Assembly: GCF_024722015.1 (NCBI RefSeq)
Contig: NZ_JANQBD010000032.1
Span: 38,865 to 102,864 of the forward strand
Direction of reading: 5' to 3'
DNA from: Paenibacillus radicis (ex Xue et al. 2023)
GTDB taxonomy: Bacteria; Bacillota; Bacilli; Paenibacillales; NBRC-103111
DNA: 64,000 nt
Each line of letters starts with the position of its first letter. Position 1 is the stretch's first letter. The notes beneath the pieces were generated by a model. That model made no database searches, was not told the origin of the DNA, and saw nothing but the letters and a program-made list of their open reading frames with translations. The translations under genes were made by a program, and so were the position numbers. Positions 35,178 to 44,465 of the stretch are shown here, piece by piece.

Positions 35178-35948
35178 ATGGCTTTTTTCGATTGCCACTT
35201 TTTCTCGGAAACGCTTGGTGTTTCAGCATCCATGCATGTGATTTTGCCGCAACAGACGACTCGGCAGATCGGCATGGAGGCTCAGGCTGTTAAGGAGAAG
35301 CACCCAACGTTATACTTGCTGCACGGACTATCAGACGACCATACAATTTGGATGCGTAGAACCTCCATTGAACGGTATGCTGCGGAATACGGATTGGCCG
35401 TGGTTATGCCTGCGGTAAATCGGAGCTTTTATACCGACATGGCTCATGGATATAAATACTGGACTTTTATAAGCGAAGAGCTGCCCGCTTTGGCCAGATC
35501 CTTCTTTCCATTATCGGAAAAGAGGGAGGACACATTCGCAGCAGGGCTATCGATGGGAGGATACGGTGCTATCAAGCTTGCTTTATCTTGCCCGGATCAG
35601 TTTGCCGCAGGTGCAAGTCTGTCAGGCGCAGTCGATGTGGTAAGCTTGGCTAACGAGAGGGACCCGGTTGAGTTTGGCAATATGTTTGGCGATCTCGACC
35701 AAATCCAAGGCAGTCGGAATGATTTATTCCATTTAGCCGAAGAACTGGTGCATCTCGAAGGACCTCGCCCTAAGCTTTACCAATGCTGCGGTACAGAGGA
35801 TTTTCTGTATGAGGGCAATGTGCGTTTTCGCGAGCATTGCCGCAGCTTGAACTTGGAATTGACCTATGAAGAGGAGCCTGGCACTCATGAATGGGGTTAT
35901 TGGGACCGGAAAATCCAATCCGTACTAAAGTGGCTGCCGATTCGTTAA
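35178..35948 (+). CDS. Esterase of the alpha/beta-hydrolase fold (EstA/tributyrin-esterase type)
   Basis: A 256-residue cytoplasmic serine hydrolase. LLHGLSDDH near residue 52 forms the oxyanion region, GLSMGGYGA near 123 carries the nucleophile Ser, and GTHEWGYW near the C-terminus carries the catalytic His. This is the pattern of the tributyrin esterase/S-formylglutathione-hydrolase-like group acting on short acyl esters. GAGGAGG precedes the ATG. A peptidase gene follows after 25 bases with its own ribosome binding site, so the two may be co-transcribed. Confidence 0.9.
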   Translation: MAFFDCHFFSETLGVSASMHVILPQQTTRQIGMEAQAVKEKHPTLYLLHGLSDDHTIWMRRTSIERYAAEYGLAVVMPAVNRSFYTDMAHGYKYWTFISEELPALARSFFPLSEKREDTFAAGLSMGGYGAIKLALSCPDQFAAGASLSGAVDVVSLANERDPVEFGNMFGDLDQIQGSRNDLFHLAEELVHLEGPRPKLYQCCGTEDFLYEGNVRFREHCRSLNLELTYEEEPGTHEWGYWDRKIQSVLKWLPIR

Positions 35949-35973
35949 TAGACAGGCATCAGGAGGGACTTGC

Positions 35974-37173
35974 ATGATCAGCGAATTTATTATGCGTATA
36001 CAACGGCTTCAGGCTCGGCTGCAGGAGAAGCGGATCGACGGCTGCATGATTACACAAAACGTCGATATTTATTATTTTGCAGGCTCCATGCAATCAGGCT
36101 ATTTATTTGTCCCTTCTGCAGGGGAAGCTTTATTTTTTGTGCGCCGCAGTGTAGTAAGGGCACAAGGCGAAGCGGCGGTGCAGGTAGAGCCGTTAGGCTC
36201 CTTCCGAAGCTTTGGCGATCGGCTGGCGGACACTTACCGCGCCATATTCGATGATGCCGCCTCATCATCGCGCAAGCTTCGGCTGGCCGCCGAATTTGAC
36301 GTGCTGCCGGTGCAGCAGCTTCAGCGGCTGGAAGCGGTACTGCCTGGAGCCGAATGGGTGGATGGCTCCATGCTTATACGCGAGCTGCGAATGATTAAAT
36401 CCGCAGCAGAGCTTGCGTGCATCCGAGAAGCTGCGCGCGTGATCGATCTGGCCTTCAACGATGCTGTGCAGACTCTTCGGCCTGGCACTACAGAGCTTGA
36501 ACTGATGAGCCGCATCGAGCTGTTCATCAGGCGGCAAGGGCATCTCGGGATTATGCGCATGCGCGGATATAATCAGGAAGTTATCACCGGCATGGTGGGT
36601 GCCGGCGAAGCCGCCGCGATGCCGACCTATTTTGACGGTCCGGCTGGTGGCCAAGGGCTTAGCGCTGCAAGCCCGCAAAGCGCCGGCCGCAGGCCTATCC
36701 AACCCAATGAGCCGATTCTAATCGATATCGGCTGTTGTATAGAAGGTTATGTCATCGATCAGACGAGAACGGCTGTCATCGGCACTTTGCAAGATGAGCT
36801 TGTCTTCGCATACGATACTTCCGAGCAGATCATCCGCAGCGTAGAAGAGCGCCTGAAGCCAGGCACTATCTGCGAGCAGTTGTACATGCATTCGCTCCAA
36901 ATGGCTCATAAAGCAGGACTAAGCGATCATTTCATGGGATACGGCGATGATCAAGTGAAATTTCTTGGTCACGGCATTGGTCTGGAAATTGATGAGCTGC
37001 CAGTGCTTGCCAAAGGCTTCAGCTATCCGCTTCAGCCGGGAATGGTCATCGCCATTGAACCTAAGTTTACGTTCCCTGGTCGCGGTGTTGTAGGAATTGA
37101 AAACAGCTACGTGATAACTGAGAATGGTTATGAAAAGCTAACTGTCACACAGGAAGGTCTAATTGTATTGTAA
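35974..37173 (+). CDS. Xaa-Pro peptidase family M24
   Basis: A 399-residue metallopeptidase with a creatinase-like N-terminal domain and an M24 catalytic domain from about residue 145. The five metal ligands are visible: Asp in LIDIGCC, Asp in VIDQTRT, His in LGHGIGLE, Glu in IAIEPKF and Glu in GIENSYV. It cuts peptides or dipeptides with proline in the second position in the cytoplasm. AGGAGGG precedes the ATG. It has a loop insertion rich in Gly/Ala around residue 225. Confidence 0.9.
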   Translation: MISEFIMRIQRLQARLQEKRIDGCMITQNVDIYYFAGSMQSGYLFVPSAGEALFFVRRSVVRAQGEAAVQVEPLGSFRSFGDRLADTYRAIFDDAASSSRKLRLAAEFDVLPVQQLQRLEAVLPGAEWVDGSMLIRELRMIKSAAELACIREAARVIDLAFNDAVQTLRPGTTELELMSRIELFIRRQGHLGIMRMRGYNQEVITGMVGAGEAAAMPTYFDGPAGGQGLSAASPQSAGRRPIQPNEPILIDIGCCIEGYVIDQTRTAVIGTLQDELVFAYDTSEQIIRSVEERLKPGTICEQLYMHSLQMAHKAGLSDHFMGYGDDQVKFLGHGIGLEIDELPVLAKGFSYPLQPGMVIAIEPKFTFPGRGVVGIENSYVITENGYEKLTVTQEGLIVL

Positions 37174-37252
37174 TAATCGTTCCAAATGAGGCTGCCTCTA
37201 GAGTCATTTTTGGAAATTACTGCCTCACTTTGGTCGTAACCATGCGGTTGCA

Positions 37253-37306
37253 AAAGAACCTTTAATTCCACTTTTACAGTGGAGTTGAAGGTTCTTTCTC
37301 TTTTGC
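37253..37306. terminator. Terminator between convergent genes
   Basis: A stem AAGAACCTTTAATTCCACT paired with a near-perfect right arm, a short loop and a T/C-rich tail. It serves the peptidase gene and, being A-rich on its left flank, may also serve the minus-strand gene that ends at 37332. Confidence 0.75.
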
Positions 37307-37331
37307 ACATTATAGGGTATTGCTTGCCTCG

Positions 37332-37967
37332 TCAGAAAAGCTGCTTTTTCATCATACACCACTCAACGATAACAATATTCACAACCAAGCCAATCCAAAT
37401 ATTGACCTCCAAAATATTCGCTATCATGGACTCGCGCCCGCCAGGGATAGTGAATCCATGCAGCGCGGCATAGAGAAGGATACACAACGGGACGATCAGG
37501 CGTGCTGTTACCGCGACCAGAGTAATTGCATAGCTTCGCACCATCCATAGCCTATGTGCATCGAATTGTTTGCTGCGGGCTGTTCGGTACCCTTTCCAGA
37601 CGGTAAACAGCCACAAAATACATAAGGTAAGAAAAGCGAGCGCTTTGACGAAGCTTGTGATATACAGCGTAATAACAAGCCCCAGTATCCCGCTTATGCC
37701 TATGCATATTACGTATAAACGGCCCAATGTCCGGTGAAGCACAGGTTGTCTGGCGCGTAAGCCCTTGCTGAATTGAAAGGGACCTGAAGCCAGCGCGATG
37801 AATGCAGTGATGATATGGGCTACCAACACCAAGTAATACCAAGAGAAGGCAGGATTGAGCGCGACTCGGCTGTTTTCCGGGTTCAAGGTCATGTAGGGAG
37901 CAGCCGCAGCAATTCCAACGGCAATGGAAATTCCAAACAGAAGGTACCAGCCTGATTTATGCTTCAT
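37332..37967 (-). CDS. DUF2306 membrane protein
   Basis: A 211-residue protein with about six membrane helices. The pattern of a histidine in LVAHIITAFIALASGPFQF, HRTLGRLYV and FDAHRLWMVRSYA is characteristic of the DUF2306 family, whose conserved histidines suggest heme binding, though function is unknown. The ATG at 37967 has AAAGGAG 13 bases upstream, rather far, but further upstream residues are not membrane-protein-like. Confidence 0.75.
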   Translation of the reverse strand: MKHKSGWYLLFGISIAVGIAAAAPYMTLNPENSRVALNPAFSWYYLVLVAHIITAFIALASGPFQFSKGLRARQPVLHRTLGRLYVICIGISGILGLVITLYITSFVKALAFLTLCILWLFTVWKGYRTARSKQFDAHRLWMVRSYAITLVAVTARLIVPLCILLYAALHGFTIPGGRESMIANILEVNIWIGLVVNIVIVEWCMMKKQLF

Positions 37968-38097
37968 AAGTGCAGCAGCACTCCTTTCGATAGAAAGCTC
38001 CCTCCTCACTTTAGCATCCGTTTCTAAACAGACTGTAAACCATTTCTTAAAAATTGATAAAAAGCATGGCTGCAAGTTCTGCTATTGGTACATTCAG

Positions 38098-39060
38098 TCA
38101 AGCATCATCTTTATTAGAACTAAGACCGAAGCCGGAGGCAGGGTTATATAAGGAATGGTTTTGCTTTGAATAAGGGAATGCTGCCGTTAGCATTGTCCAA
38201 AACATGGATATCGCCGGTGTGACAAGCTTGTTTTTATGGCGAATGGCATAAATGTATCGCTCAGGAGTCCAACTGGGAATAGAACGGACCGCAAGCTTAC
38301 CTTCCTTCCAATCGGATTCTACTGAAGCTTTGGAAACCATTGCATAGCCCATATGGTGGTAGACGGCAGCTTTCATCGCTTCAGACCCTGAAACCTCCAT
38401 GGAAATGTCAAGTGAAATGCTTTGCTGCTCAGCCCAGCTGTCAATGAGCTTGCGGCTGATGGAGCCAGCTTCATGCGATATGAATGGATAGGCGGACAAA
38501 ATTTGCGGAGTCAGCTCCTGTTCCTGAGCAAGTGGATGCTGCGGATGGAATATGACGACGAGATCATCCTGAACGAGCGGTTCGTAAACCAGATCGGGAT
38601 CGTTGATGCTAGTCTGGGATATGATCCCGAGGTCAAGCTCATAACGTTTAATTTTTTCCACAATGTAAGGAGCTGGTTTGACATCAAGCAGAATCGCCAG
38701 GCGGGGATATTTATTTTTTAGTTCACCGAGCAAGGGTGGCAGCATATAGGTTGCGGGTGTATGTGTACTTCCTATGGACAAATGCCCCTTCACCATAGCG
38801 CGGTGACCATCCATCAGCGTAGCAATTTCTGCCGACATGGCGCTTATTTGTGAAGCGTAATGATACAGCTCTTTCCCGGCTTCCGTCAGCTTGATAAGAT
38901 GAAAAGATTTTGTATGAAACAGAGCAACACCCAGATCTTCCTGAAGCTTATTTAAATGAAACGTTACTGTTGGCTGCGTAATTTCCAGCTTTTCCGCCAC
39001 CAGGTACAATTTTTGAAGCTGTACAGCCAACACAAATACTTTCAACTGCTGTAAGTTCAT
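38098..39060 (-). CDS. LysR-family transcriptional regulator
   Basis: A 320-residue regulator with an N-terminal winged helix (LEITQPTVTFHLNKLQEDLG) and a periplasmic-binding-protein-like co-inducer domain. AGGAGGAAGAGG precedes the ATG at 39060. It is divergent from the ABC importer operon that begins at 39264, the usual layout of a LysR regulator and its target. A palindrome with half-sites lies in the shared gap. The co-inducer is unknown; given the importer it may be a phosphorus compound or metal chelate, which is inference. Confidence 0.9.
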   Translation of the reverse strand: MNLQQLKVFVLAVQLQKLYLVAEKLEITQPTVTFHLNKLQEDLGVALFHTKSFHLIKLTEAGKELYHYASQISAMSAEIATLMDGHRAMVKGHLSIGSTHTPATYMLPPLLGELKNKYPRLAILLDVKPAPYIVEKIKRYELDLGIISQTSINDPDLVYEPLVQDDLVVIFHPQHPLAQEQELTPQILSAYPFISHEAGSISRKLIDSWAEQQSISLDISMEVSGSEAMKAAVYHHMGYAMVSKASVESDWKEGKLAVRSIPSWTPERYIYAIRHKNKLVTPAISMFWTMLTAAFPYSKQNHSLYNPASGFGLSSNKDDA

Positions 39061-39117
39061 CCTCTTCCTCCTGAGTCCCTGCCATCCCACATGTATGTAA
39101 AGCAGCGCCTAATAAAA

Positions 39118-39154
39118 ATAGATACTATCTATAATATCATATATAACATAGATA
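39118..39154. promoter_or_regulatory. Candidate LysR operator
   Basis: A perfect palindrome ATAGATA-C-TATCTAT at 39118-39132, which includes the T-N11-A core of LysR sites. A second half-site ATAGATA lies at 39148-39154, facing the importer promoter. A -10-like TATACT is at 39207-39212 for the plus strand. Confidence 0.55.
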
Positions 39155-39263
39155 TTATTTAATTTTCTGTTAACGTACCGATAATCTTAGGATGAATTTC
39201 ACTCTTTATACTAAACAAAGTAAGCAGATCCCCAATGGATCAATTCAATAGACGGAGGAAATT

Positions 39264-40352
39264 ATGAAAACGAAATTTATCGGATTGCTGCTTTGTTTAA
39301 GTGTATCAATCGCTTTAACTGTTACTGGCTGTGGAAACACGGGTCCGCAGTCGACATCAGCAGCTGTTGGCGGAGGGACAGAGGGGAAGACCGGCAAAGG
39401 GGCAGAAGACAGCTCGGAGGATACGGGTAAAAAGATTTACTTATACGGCAACGATTTTGTCGATCTTATCGCACCCAAATTTACGGAAGCTACCGGTTTT
39501 CAAATGGAGGCCGTACATTATGGTGGAGGGGAAGCATTGGCCAAAATTGAAGCGGAGCAGGGTAATCCTCAATGGGATATTTTGATGATGGACGGGCATG
39601 GCTCGGTTCGCAGTTTGGGCGATCGGGATTTCCTGATGAAGAATTGGAAGCCGGCCAATCTGAATGGATTGAATGAATACGGAGCTTCACTCGTTCCTCA
39701 GGACTATGCTTATTTCCCAATCGGTATTCACGCATCCGCCGTCATCGCTTATAACACAAAGCTAGTTCCGGCTGATAAAGTGCCGAAAACCTGGGATCAA
39801 TTTTTTGCTTATCAGGGACCGGTTGGTCATGCAGATCCTGCTGTAGCTGCCCCTGCGTATCCTCTTGTCTCGTCTTTCTTTCACAAGTGGGGGATTAAAC
39901 AGGCGGAGCAAATGTATACGCAGCGGTTTAAAGACGGCATGCGGGTTTATCCGAAGAACGGCCCGGTAGGCAAAGCGCTTCTGAGCGGAGAAATTCATAT
40001 GGCGGCACTGCAAGAGCACAATGCTTATGAATTAAAGCTGGCGGGCGAGCCTGTAGAGGTGGTTTGGCCGGATGAAGGAGCTCCGGGCAGCTTGCGTGTC
40101 GTCGCGATCAATAAACGGACGAAAAATCCGGCTGCAGCCAAAGCGTTTGTCGAATTTATGCTCAAGCCGGAAACGCAAAGCCTTTTAACTTCGCTTAAAA
40201 CGACGGATAGCTTTTTTACCCCGCTTGTAAAAGGTGTACAGATGAGAAAGGAACGCAGGCAGGACGGAACGTTTCTGTTGCCTCCGGCGGAGTGGGCGGC
40301 CAAGAATGAAGTGGAAATAAAAACCTGGTTCGCCGATCAAAACGTAAAGTAG
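39264..40352 (+). CDS. ABC importer binding lipoprotein (iron/2-aminoethylphosphonate type)
   Basis: A 362-residue substrate-binding protein with a lipoprotein signal ending in LTVTGCG. It has the fold pattern of the family that binds ferric ion, thiamine or 2-aminoethylphosphonate (DILMMDGHGS, PIGIHASAVIAYN, then VVAINKRTKNPAAAKAFVEF). GGAGG precedes the ATG. It is the first gene of a four-gene unit with a fused permease, an ATPase and a phosphoesterase. The ligand is uncertain. The coupled phosphoesterase favours a phosphorus compound. Confidence 0.85.
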   Translation: MKTKFIGLLLCLSVSIALTVTGCGNTGPQSTSAAVGGGTEGKTGKGAEDSSEDTGKKIYLYGNDFVDLIAPKFTEATGFQMEAVHYGGGEALAKIEAEQGNPQWDILMMDGHGSVRSLGDRDFLMKNWKPANLNGLNEYGASLVPQDYAYFPIGIHASAVIAYNTKLVPADKVPKTWDQFFAYQGPVGHADPAVAAPAYPLVSSFFHKWGIKQAEQMYTQRFKDGMRVYPKNGPVGKALLSGEIHMAALQEHNAYELKLAGEPVEVVWPDEGAPGSLRVVAINKRTKNPAAAKAFVEFMLKPETQSLLTSLKTTDSFFTPLVKGVQMRKERRQDGTFLLPPAEWAAKNEVEIKTWFADQNVK

Positions 40353-40364
40353 GGGTAACAGTCG

Positions 40365-42068
40365 ATGAATTCTTCTGAAGCGCGTTGGGGAGGCGGGGTC
40401 ACCCTCCTCTTGTTCGTTTTCATTTTCTTGCCTTTGCTTGCTGTGCTGATAAACGTTGTATTTCCCGGCTTGTTTTTTGGAACCTACCAGTACAATGGGC
40501 TAGGTATGGTTGCCGAAATTTTCAATCGCCCATTGTGGCGACAATCTCTCTTTAATTCCGTGACGCTAGCCTTAGGTGCAGCAACGCTTGGCACCGTTAT
40601 CGGAGGGGTGCTGGCCAATGTTCGGGCGCAGTGGGATTTTGCCGCTGCCCGTCTGTTGGATGGCGCATCCTGGGTGCTGCTGATAGCTCCTTCGTTCATG
40701 ATAGCCCAAGGCTGGGTGCTGTTTGCCAGTGCGGACGGGCTAGTCAACCAATGGCTCGGCTGGACATGGGTGACTTCGTTTATTTTTCAACCAACGGGAC
40801 TTGTGTTTGTTATGGCGTTAAGCAAATACCCGCTCGCTTATCTCGCCATACATGCGGCAACGGAATGGAATGTCCGCCAATTCGGACAAGCGGCGCAGCT
40901 ATGCGGTGCAAAGCCGTTTACGGTTTGGCGGACGATCCAGCTCCCTTTGTCCATGCCCTCCTTTCTGGCGGGCTGGACGCTTGTTTTCATGGATACGGTA
41001 GGCGATTTTGGACTTCCTGCTGCGTTGTCTACCGTCTATAAATTTCCTACGCTGCCGTATTCGATTTATTCAGCTATCTATCAGTCTCCTGTGCGCTTTG
41101 ACATGGCTGGAGTTTTGGCTTTTTACTTGGTGCTTATACTAGGAGCCGCGATGCTTATGCTTGTAATCGCTATTCGCCGTTCCCGGTTTGATTTTCTGAA
41201 CGCAAGAGCGGTTCGAATGGTCAAGAAGAAACCCCGTCGGGTGTGGCTGGCGAATTTGACGTTAGGCGGATTTATCGCGCTCTGCCTTGGTATTCCGATA
41301 GGAACGAGTGCCGCCGTATCTTTCTTAAAGCAAGCTGGAGGCGGTATCACGGCAGCTAATCTGACGCTGGGCAACTATGCGGAGCTATTTGCCGGGGGAA
41401 GCGGGGATCACCGGACACTCGGCTATTTGGAGGGAATGACCCATTCATTGACGATCGCTGCGGTTGCGGCTGTTTTAAGTATGGCAATCGGATTCATCGT
41501 TGCGTATGTTCTGAGTTTTACCGAATTCCGGTTCAAGGGAGTTATCCAGTTGTTTTCCATCGTTTCATTGGCTGTTCCGGGAGTTGTACTTGGAATCGGG
41601 TACATTTTCATATGGAACCAGAAATGGCTTGAGCCGATCGGGCTTCATCTGTACGGTACGCCGTCGCTGCTTGTCATTGCTGCCATTGCCGGTGCCATCC
41701 CCTATGCTGTTCGGCTGCAGATGGGAGCATTCGCGAACTTGTCGAGCTCCATGCTGAAGGCGGCAGCCATTCAAGGAGCAGGTATATTCGACAGGATGAG
41801 GCATATTGTACTGCCGCTTGTCCGTCAATCACTGCTCATCGCTGTGTTGGCTGCATTTGGTACGGGCATCTTCGATCTGGCTCTCGCTTCAATGCTCCAG
41901 CCGCCCAATTATGTGCTTATGCCTCTCGTCATCGATCGTGCATTCGAATTTTCACGTTATGGCTACGCTACTGCAGCTACGGTTTGTAGTGGAGGAATAG
42001 TCGTTGTTTTGCTCCTATTGTTGCAATTTTTAGGCAAGCGGCTGTTCAACTATTTTGACCGGAGATAG
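40365..42068 (+). CDS. Fused double-domain ABC permease
   Basis: A 567-residue membrane protein made of two tandem permease domains, each with about six helices and an EAA-type loop (FGQAAQLCGAKPFTVWRTIQ and LKAAAIQGAGIFDRMRHIVL). Fused permeases of this length are usual in the iron/2-aminoethylphosphonate transporter group. It begins 12 bases after the lipoprotein stop. It forms the channel for the importer encoded with its neighbours. Confidence 0.9.
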   Translation: MNSSEARWGGGVTLLLFVFIFLPLLAVLINVVFPGLFFGTYQYNGLGMVAEIFNRPLWRQSLFNSVTLALGAATLGTVIGGVLANVRAQWDFAAARLLDGASWVLLIAPSFMIAQGWVLFASADGLVNQWLGWTWVTSFIFQPTGLVFVMALSKYPLAYLAIHAATEWNVRQFGQAAQLCGAKPFTVWRTIQLPLSMPSFLAGWTLVFMDTVGDFGLPAALSTVYKFPTLPYSIYSAIYQSPVRFDMAGVLAFYLVLILGAAMLMLVIAIRRSRFDFLNARAVRMVKKKPRRVWLANLTLGGFIALCLGIPIGTSAAVSFLKQAGGGITAANLTLGNYAELFAGGSGDHRTLGYLEGMTHSLTIAAVAAVLSMAIGFIVAYVLSFTEFRFKGVIQLFSIVSLAVPGVVLGIGYIFIWNQKWLEPIGLHLYGTPSLLVIAAIAGAIPYAVRLQMGAFANLSSSMLKAAAIQGAGIFDRMRHIVLPLVRQSLLIAVLAAFGTGIFDLALASMLQPPNYVLMPLVIDRAFEFSRYGYATAATVCSGGIVVVLLLLLQFLGKRLFNYFDRR

Positions 42069-42116
42069 GTAAGCAAGCAGGTAAATGAATGATGAATTTC
42101 TCAGGAGGTTTTGAAT

Positions 42117-43205
42117 TTGAGCTTTGTTCTTAAGCTGAAGGATGTTAGCAAATCTTTCGGTCAACAGCGGATTTTAAATCCTATTTCGTTTGAGGTCGGT
42201 AAAGGAGAGCGCATCTGCATTCTCGGACCATCCGGATGCGGCAAGTCAACGCTGCTTCAGATTGTAGCTGGTCTTCTGCGCGCCGACGGCGGGGAAGTGT
42301 CGATAATGGGGAAAACGGTCGAGAACGGCTCTCTGTACATTCCCCCGGAGAAACGCCCTATCAATATGGTATTTCAGGATTACGCGCTTTGGCCTCATAT
42401 GACGGTCAAGCAAAACATTGAGTACGGGATGAGACGAAGAAAGACGGAAGCGGCTGTTATGAATGAACGATTACAGCGGCTGCAGGCACTACTCCGTTTG
42501 GAAGGTCTTATGGAGAGGCTGCCGGCCCAGCTATCCGGGGGTCAGCAGCAACGGGTAGGGATTGCCAGGGCGATTGCAACGGAACCGGATTTGCTTCTCA
42601 TGGATGAGCCCTTATCCAATCTGGATGTCAAGCTGCGGACGGATATGCGCAATGAGCTGGCCCGACTGTTGGGCGAGCTGTCCATTGCTTCGCTCTATGT
42701 TACACACGACCGGATGGAAGCCTTCACGCTGGCTGACAGAATACTCGTATTGCGCAACGGCAATATTGAGCAGCTGGCAGAACCGCGTGAGCTGTTCGAA
42801 AAACCGGCAACTCCGTGGGTTGCCCAATTAATGGGCTATCATAACCGGCTAACCGGATATTTAGCAGAAGGTGGAGCACCAGGTGCTCATTTGGCGGGAA
42901 GCCGAATATCCGGAACAGTGATGGCTGCCGGCACCGGTAAAGGAGAAGCTATTATTATGCTGCATCCCGAATCTATATTTGTCTGTGAAGTGTCAGATGT
43001 TGAAAAAGGAAATTGTTTACCGGTTAAAGTTGTTCAGTGCATCTATGAAGGCACATGCTGGAGATTAATCGTGGAGACGAAGGATGGACAGCCGGTGCAT
43101 GTATTTCATGACAGAAGGGTGGAAACGGGCGAATGGCTGGAATTGTTTCTTCAACCGGAGCGGGCGATGATCTACGCGAATTCCTCCGGAGCGGTTGATG
43201 GGTAG
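42117..43205 (+). CDS. ABC importer ATPase
   Basis: A 362-residue nucleotide-binding subunit. Walker A GPSGCGKST near residue 36, Q-loop VFQDYALWPH, signature LSGGQQQRVGIARA, Walker B LLMDEPLSNLD, H-loop VTHDRMEA, and a TOBE-like C-terminal domain from about residue 240. The TTG at 42117 is eight bases after AGGAGG; the TTG at 42111 is too close. Its end overlaps the next gene by eight bases, so the phosphoesterase is translationally coupled to it. Confidence 0.95.
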   Translation: MSFVLKLKDVSKSFGQQRILNPISFEVGKGERICILGPSGCGKSTLLQIVAGLLRADGGEVSIMGKTVENGSLYIPPEKRPINMVFQDYALWPHMTVKQNIEYGMRRRKTEAAVMNERLQRLQALLRLEGLMERLPAQLSGGQQQRVGIARAIATEPDLLLMDEPLSNLDVKLRTDMRNELARLLGELSIASLYVTHDRMEAFTLADRILVLRNGNIEQLAEPRELFEKPATPWVAQLMGYHNRLTGYLAEGGAPGAHLAGSRISGTVMAAGTGKGEAIIMLHPESIFVCEVSDVEKGNCLPVKVVQCIYEGTCWRLIVETKDGQPVHVFHDRRVETGEWLELFLQPERAMIYANSSGAVDG

Positions 43206-43824
43206 ATTGCTTGCGGTTTCAGACATACACGGATATGGGTGGCTGCTGGAGGGACTTCTCAAGCATGCAGACTATAATTCCGCTAAGGATCATCTTTATT
43301 TGTTGGGGGATTATGTAAATAAAGGTCCTGATTCGGCAGGCACACTTGAGCTGATCCGCAAACTAATGGACGGGGGAGCGGTTGCCTTACAGGGAAATAA
43401 CGAACGCAAATGGCTGCACTGTATTCCGGATCAATCAGTGGACCCCGCTCAGCTTATATCGTTTATCTCCAGCCTTCCGCTTGTTGCCGAATACGGACCT
43501 TATTTATTCGTCCATGCAGGATTACGTCCGGGCGTGCCGCTTAATGCGCAATCCGAAAAGGATTTAACGGAAATAAGGGATGAGTTCCATCATGCTCCGG
43601 TTGAACGAGGGCGGATCGTAGTTTTTGGACATACCTCAACCTTCCGCTTTGGAGTAAGTCCGGACGAAATCTGGTTTGGATATGGTAAGATTTGTATTGA
43701 TACAGGAGCTGGGCATGGGCATTATTTAAGTCTTGTCGATTTGACGAATGGCATTCAATATTATGTTTCCGTGCTGTCTCCGCATACAATTCGAACTGCT
43801 TTACTGCAGCCGCTTCGCCGGTAA
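43198..43824 (+). CDS. PPP-type metallophosphoesterase with altered motifs
   Basis: A 208-residue calcineurin-like phosphoesterase. It has SDIHG (metal ligands), GDYVNKGPDS where GDxVDRG is expected, GNNE where GNHE is expected, and VFGHT with a later GAGHGH. The metal-binding Asn is kept, but the catalytic-acid His of GNHE is Asn, and Asp-Arg of DRG is Asn-Lys. It overlaps the ATPase gene by eight bases. It might hydrolyse the imported phosphorus compound or act as a protein phosphatase; altered motifs may reduce or shift activity. Confidence 0.8.
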   Translation: MGRLLAVSDIHGYGWLLEGLLKHADYNSAKDHLYLLGDYVNKGPDSAGTLELIRKLMDGGAVALQGNNERKWLHCIPDQSVDPAQLISFISSLPLVAEYGPYLFVHAGLRPGVPLNAQSEKDLTEIRDEFHHAPVERGRIVVFGHTSTFRFGVSPDEIWFGYGKICIDTGAGHGHYLSLVDLTNGIQYYVSVLSPHTIRTALLQPLRR

Positions 43825-43950
43825 TGAACCGATTTCCTTAGACGCTCTGTCATTTAACCTAACTTTAGGGACCCGTATGACCGCTTGGCTTCATAGAATC
43901 TGCTAAAGAAAGCTGTTATACTGTTGGTATACTTTAAAGAGGTGAAAACA

Positions 43951-44208
43951 ATGGCGAAAAAAAGAGTGCAGCTGACTCCCAAGCCAGCTTCCGAGGACAA
44001 ACCCGTCACTTTGAAGGATTTGTTAAATCCCGAAATTGTGGGGAAGCTGAAAATGCAGGCTGATGAGATGAAGGCAGCTGAGGAAAAGCGCAAGGAAGAA
44101 ATACGCAACCAAGCCGCAGAGGCGCGTAAAGCCGAACAGAAGCGTCTGGATAATGATTTCGGGCATCTGCTTGAAAAAAGTGGGATGGACTGGAAAAATT
44201 ACAAATAG
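43951..44208 (+). CDS. DUF3886 (YqkE-like) protein
   Basis: An 85-residue, highly charged soluble protein. The segment VTLKDLLNPEIVGKLKMQAD followed by a long charged helix and DFGHLLEKSGMDWKNYK matches the small Bacillales family that includes YqkE. AGAGGTGA precedes the ATG at 43951. Function is unknown. It is a single gene. Confidence 0.8.
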   Translation: MAKKRVQLTPKPASEDKPVTLKDLLNPEIVGKLKMQADEMKAAEEKRKEEIRNQAAEARKAEQKRLDNDFGHLLEKSGMDWKNYK

Positions 44209-44225
44209 CAGCTAGTTAATAAGAC

Positions 44226-44264
44226 AAAAAAAGAGACCCACCAGCAACGGGCTGTGTGGGTCTT
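44226..44264. terminator. Hairpin after the DUF3886 gene
   Basis: GAGACCCAC and GTGGGTCTT arms. The strong A run on the left makes this a better terminator for the minus strand than for the plus strand, though it lies right after the plus-strand gene. Confidence 0.6.
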
Positions 44265-44465
44265 CAATATATATATATCAAAAAAGGGGTCATAATTAGT
44301 ATAACCGCATTTTATTAAAATAAGATGTGTACAACATTTCATTTATATTACAATCTCATTCATACTGTTAAATAAATATTTCGTTCTTCGAAAAATATGA
44401 AGGGGAATGAACGCGCTCTATCGAATTGTTTTCGATGAATACATTTACAAGGGGGATGACATGTA

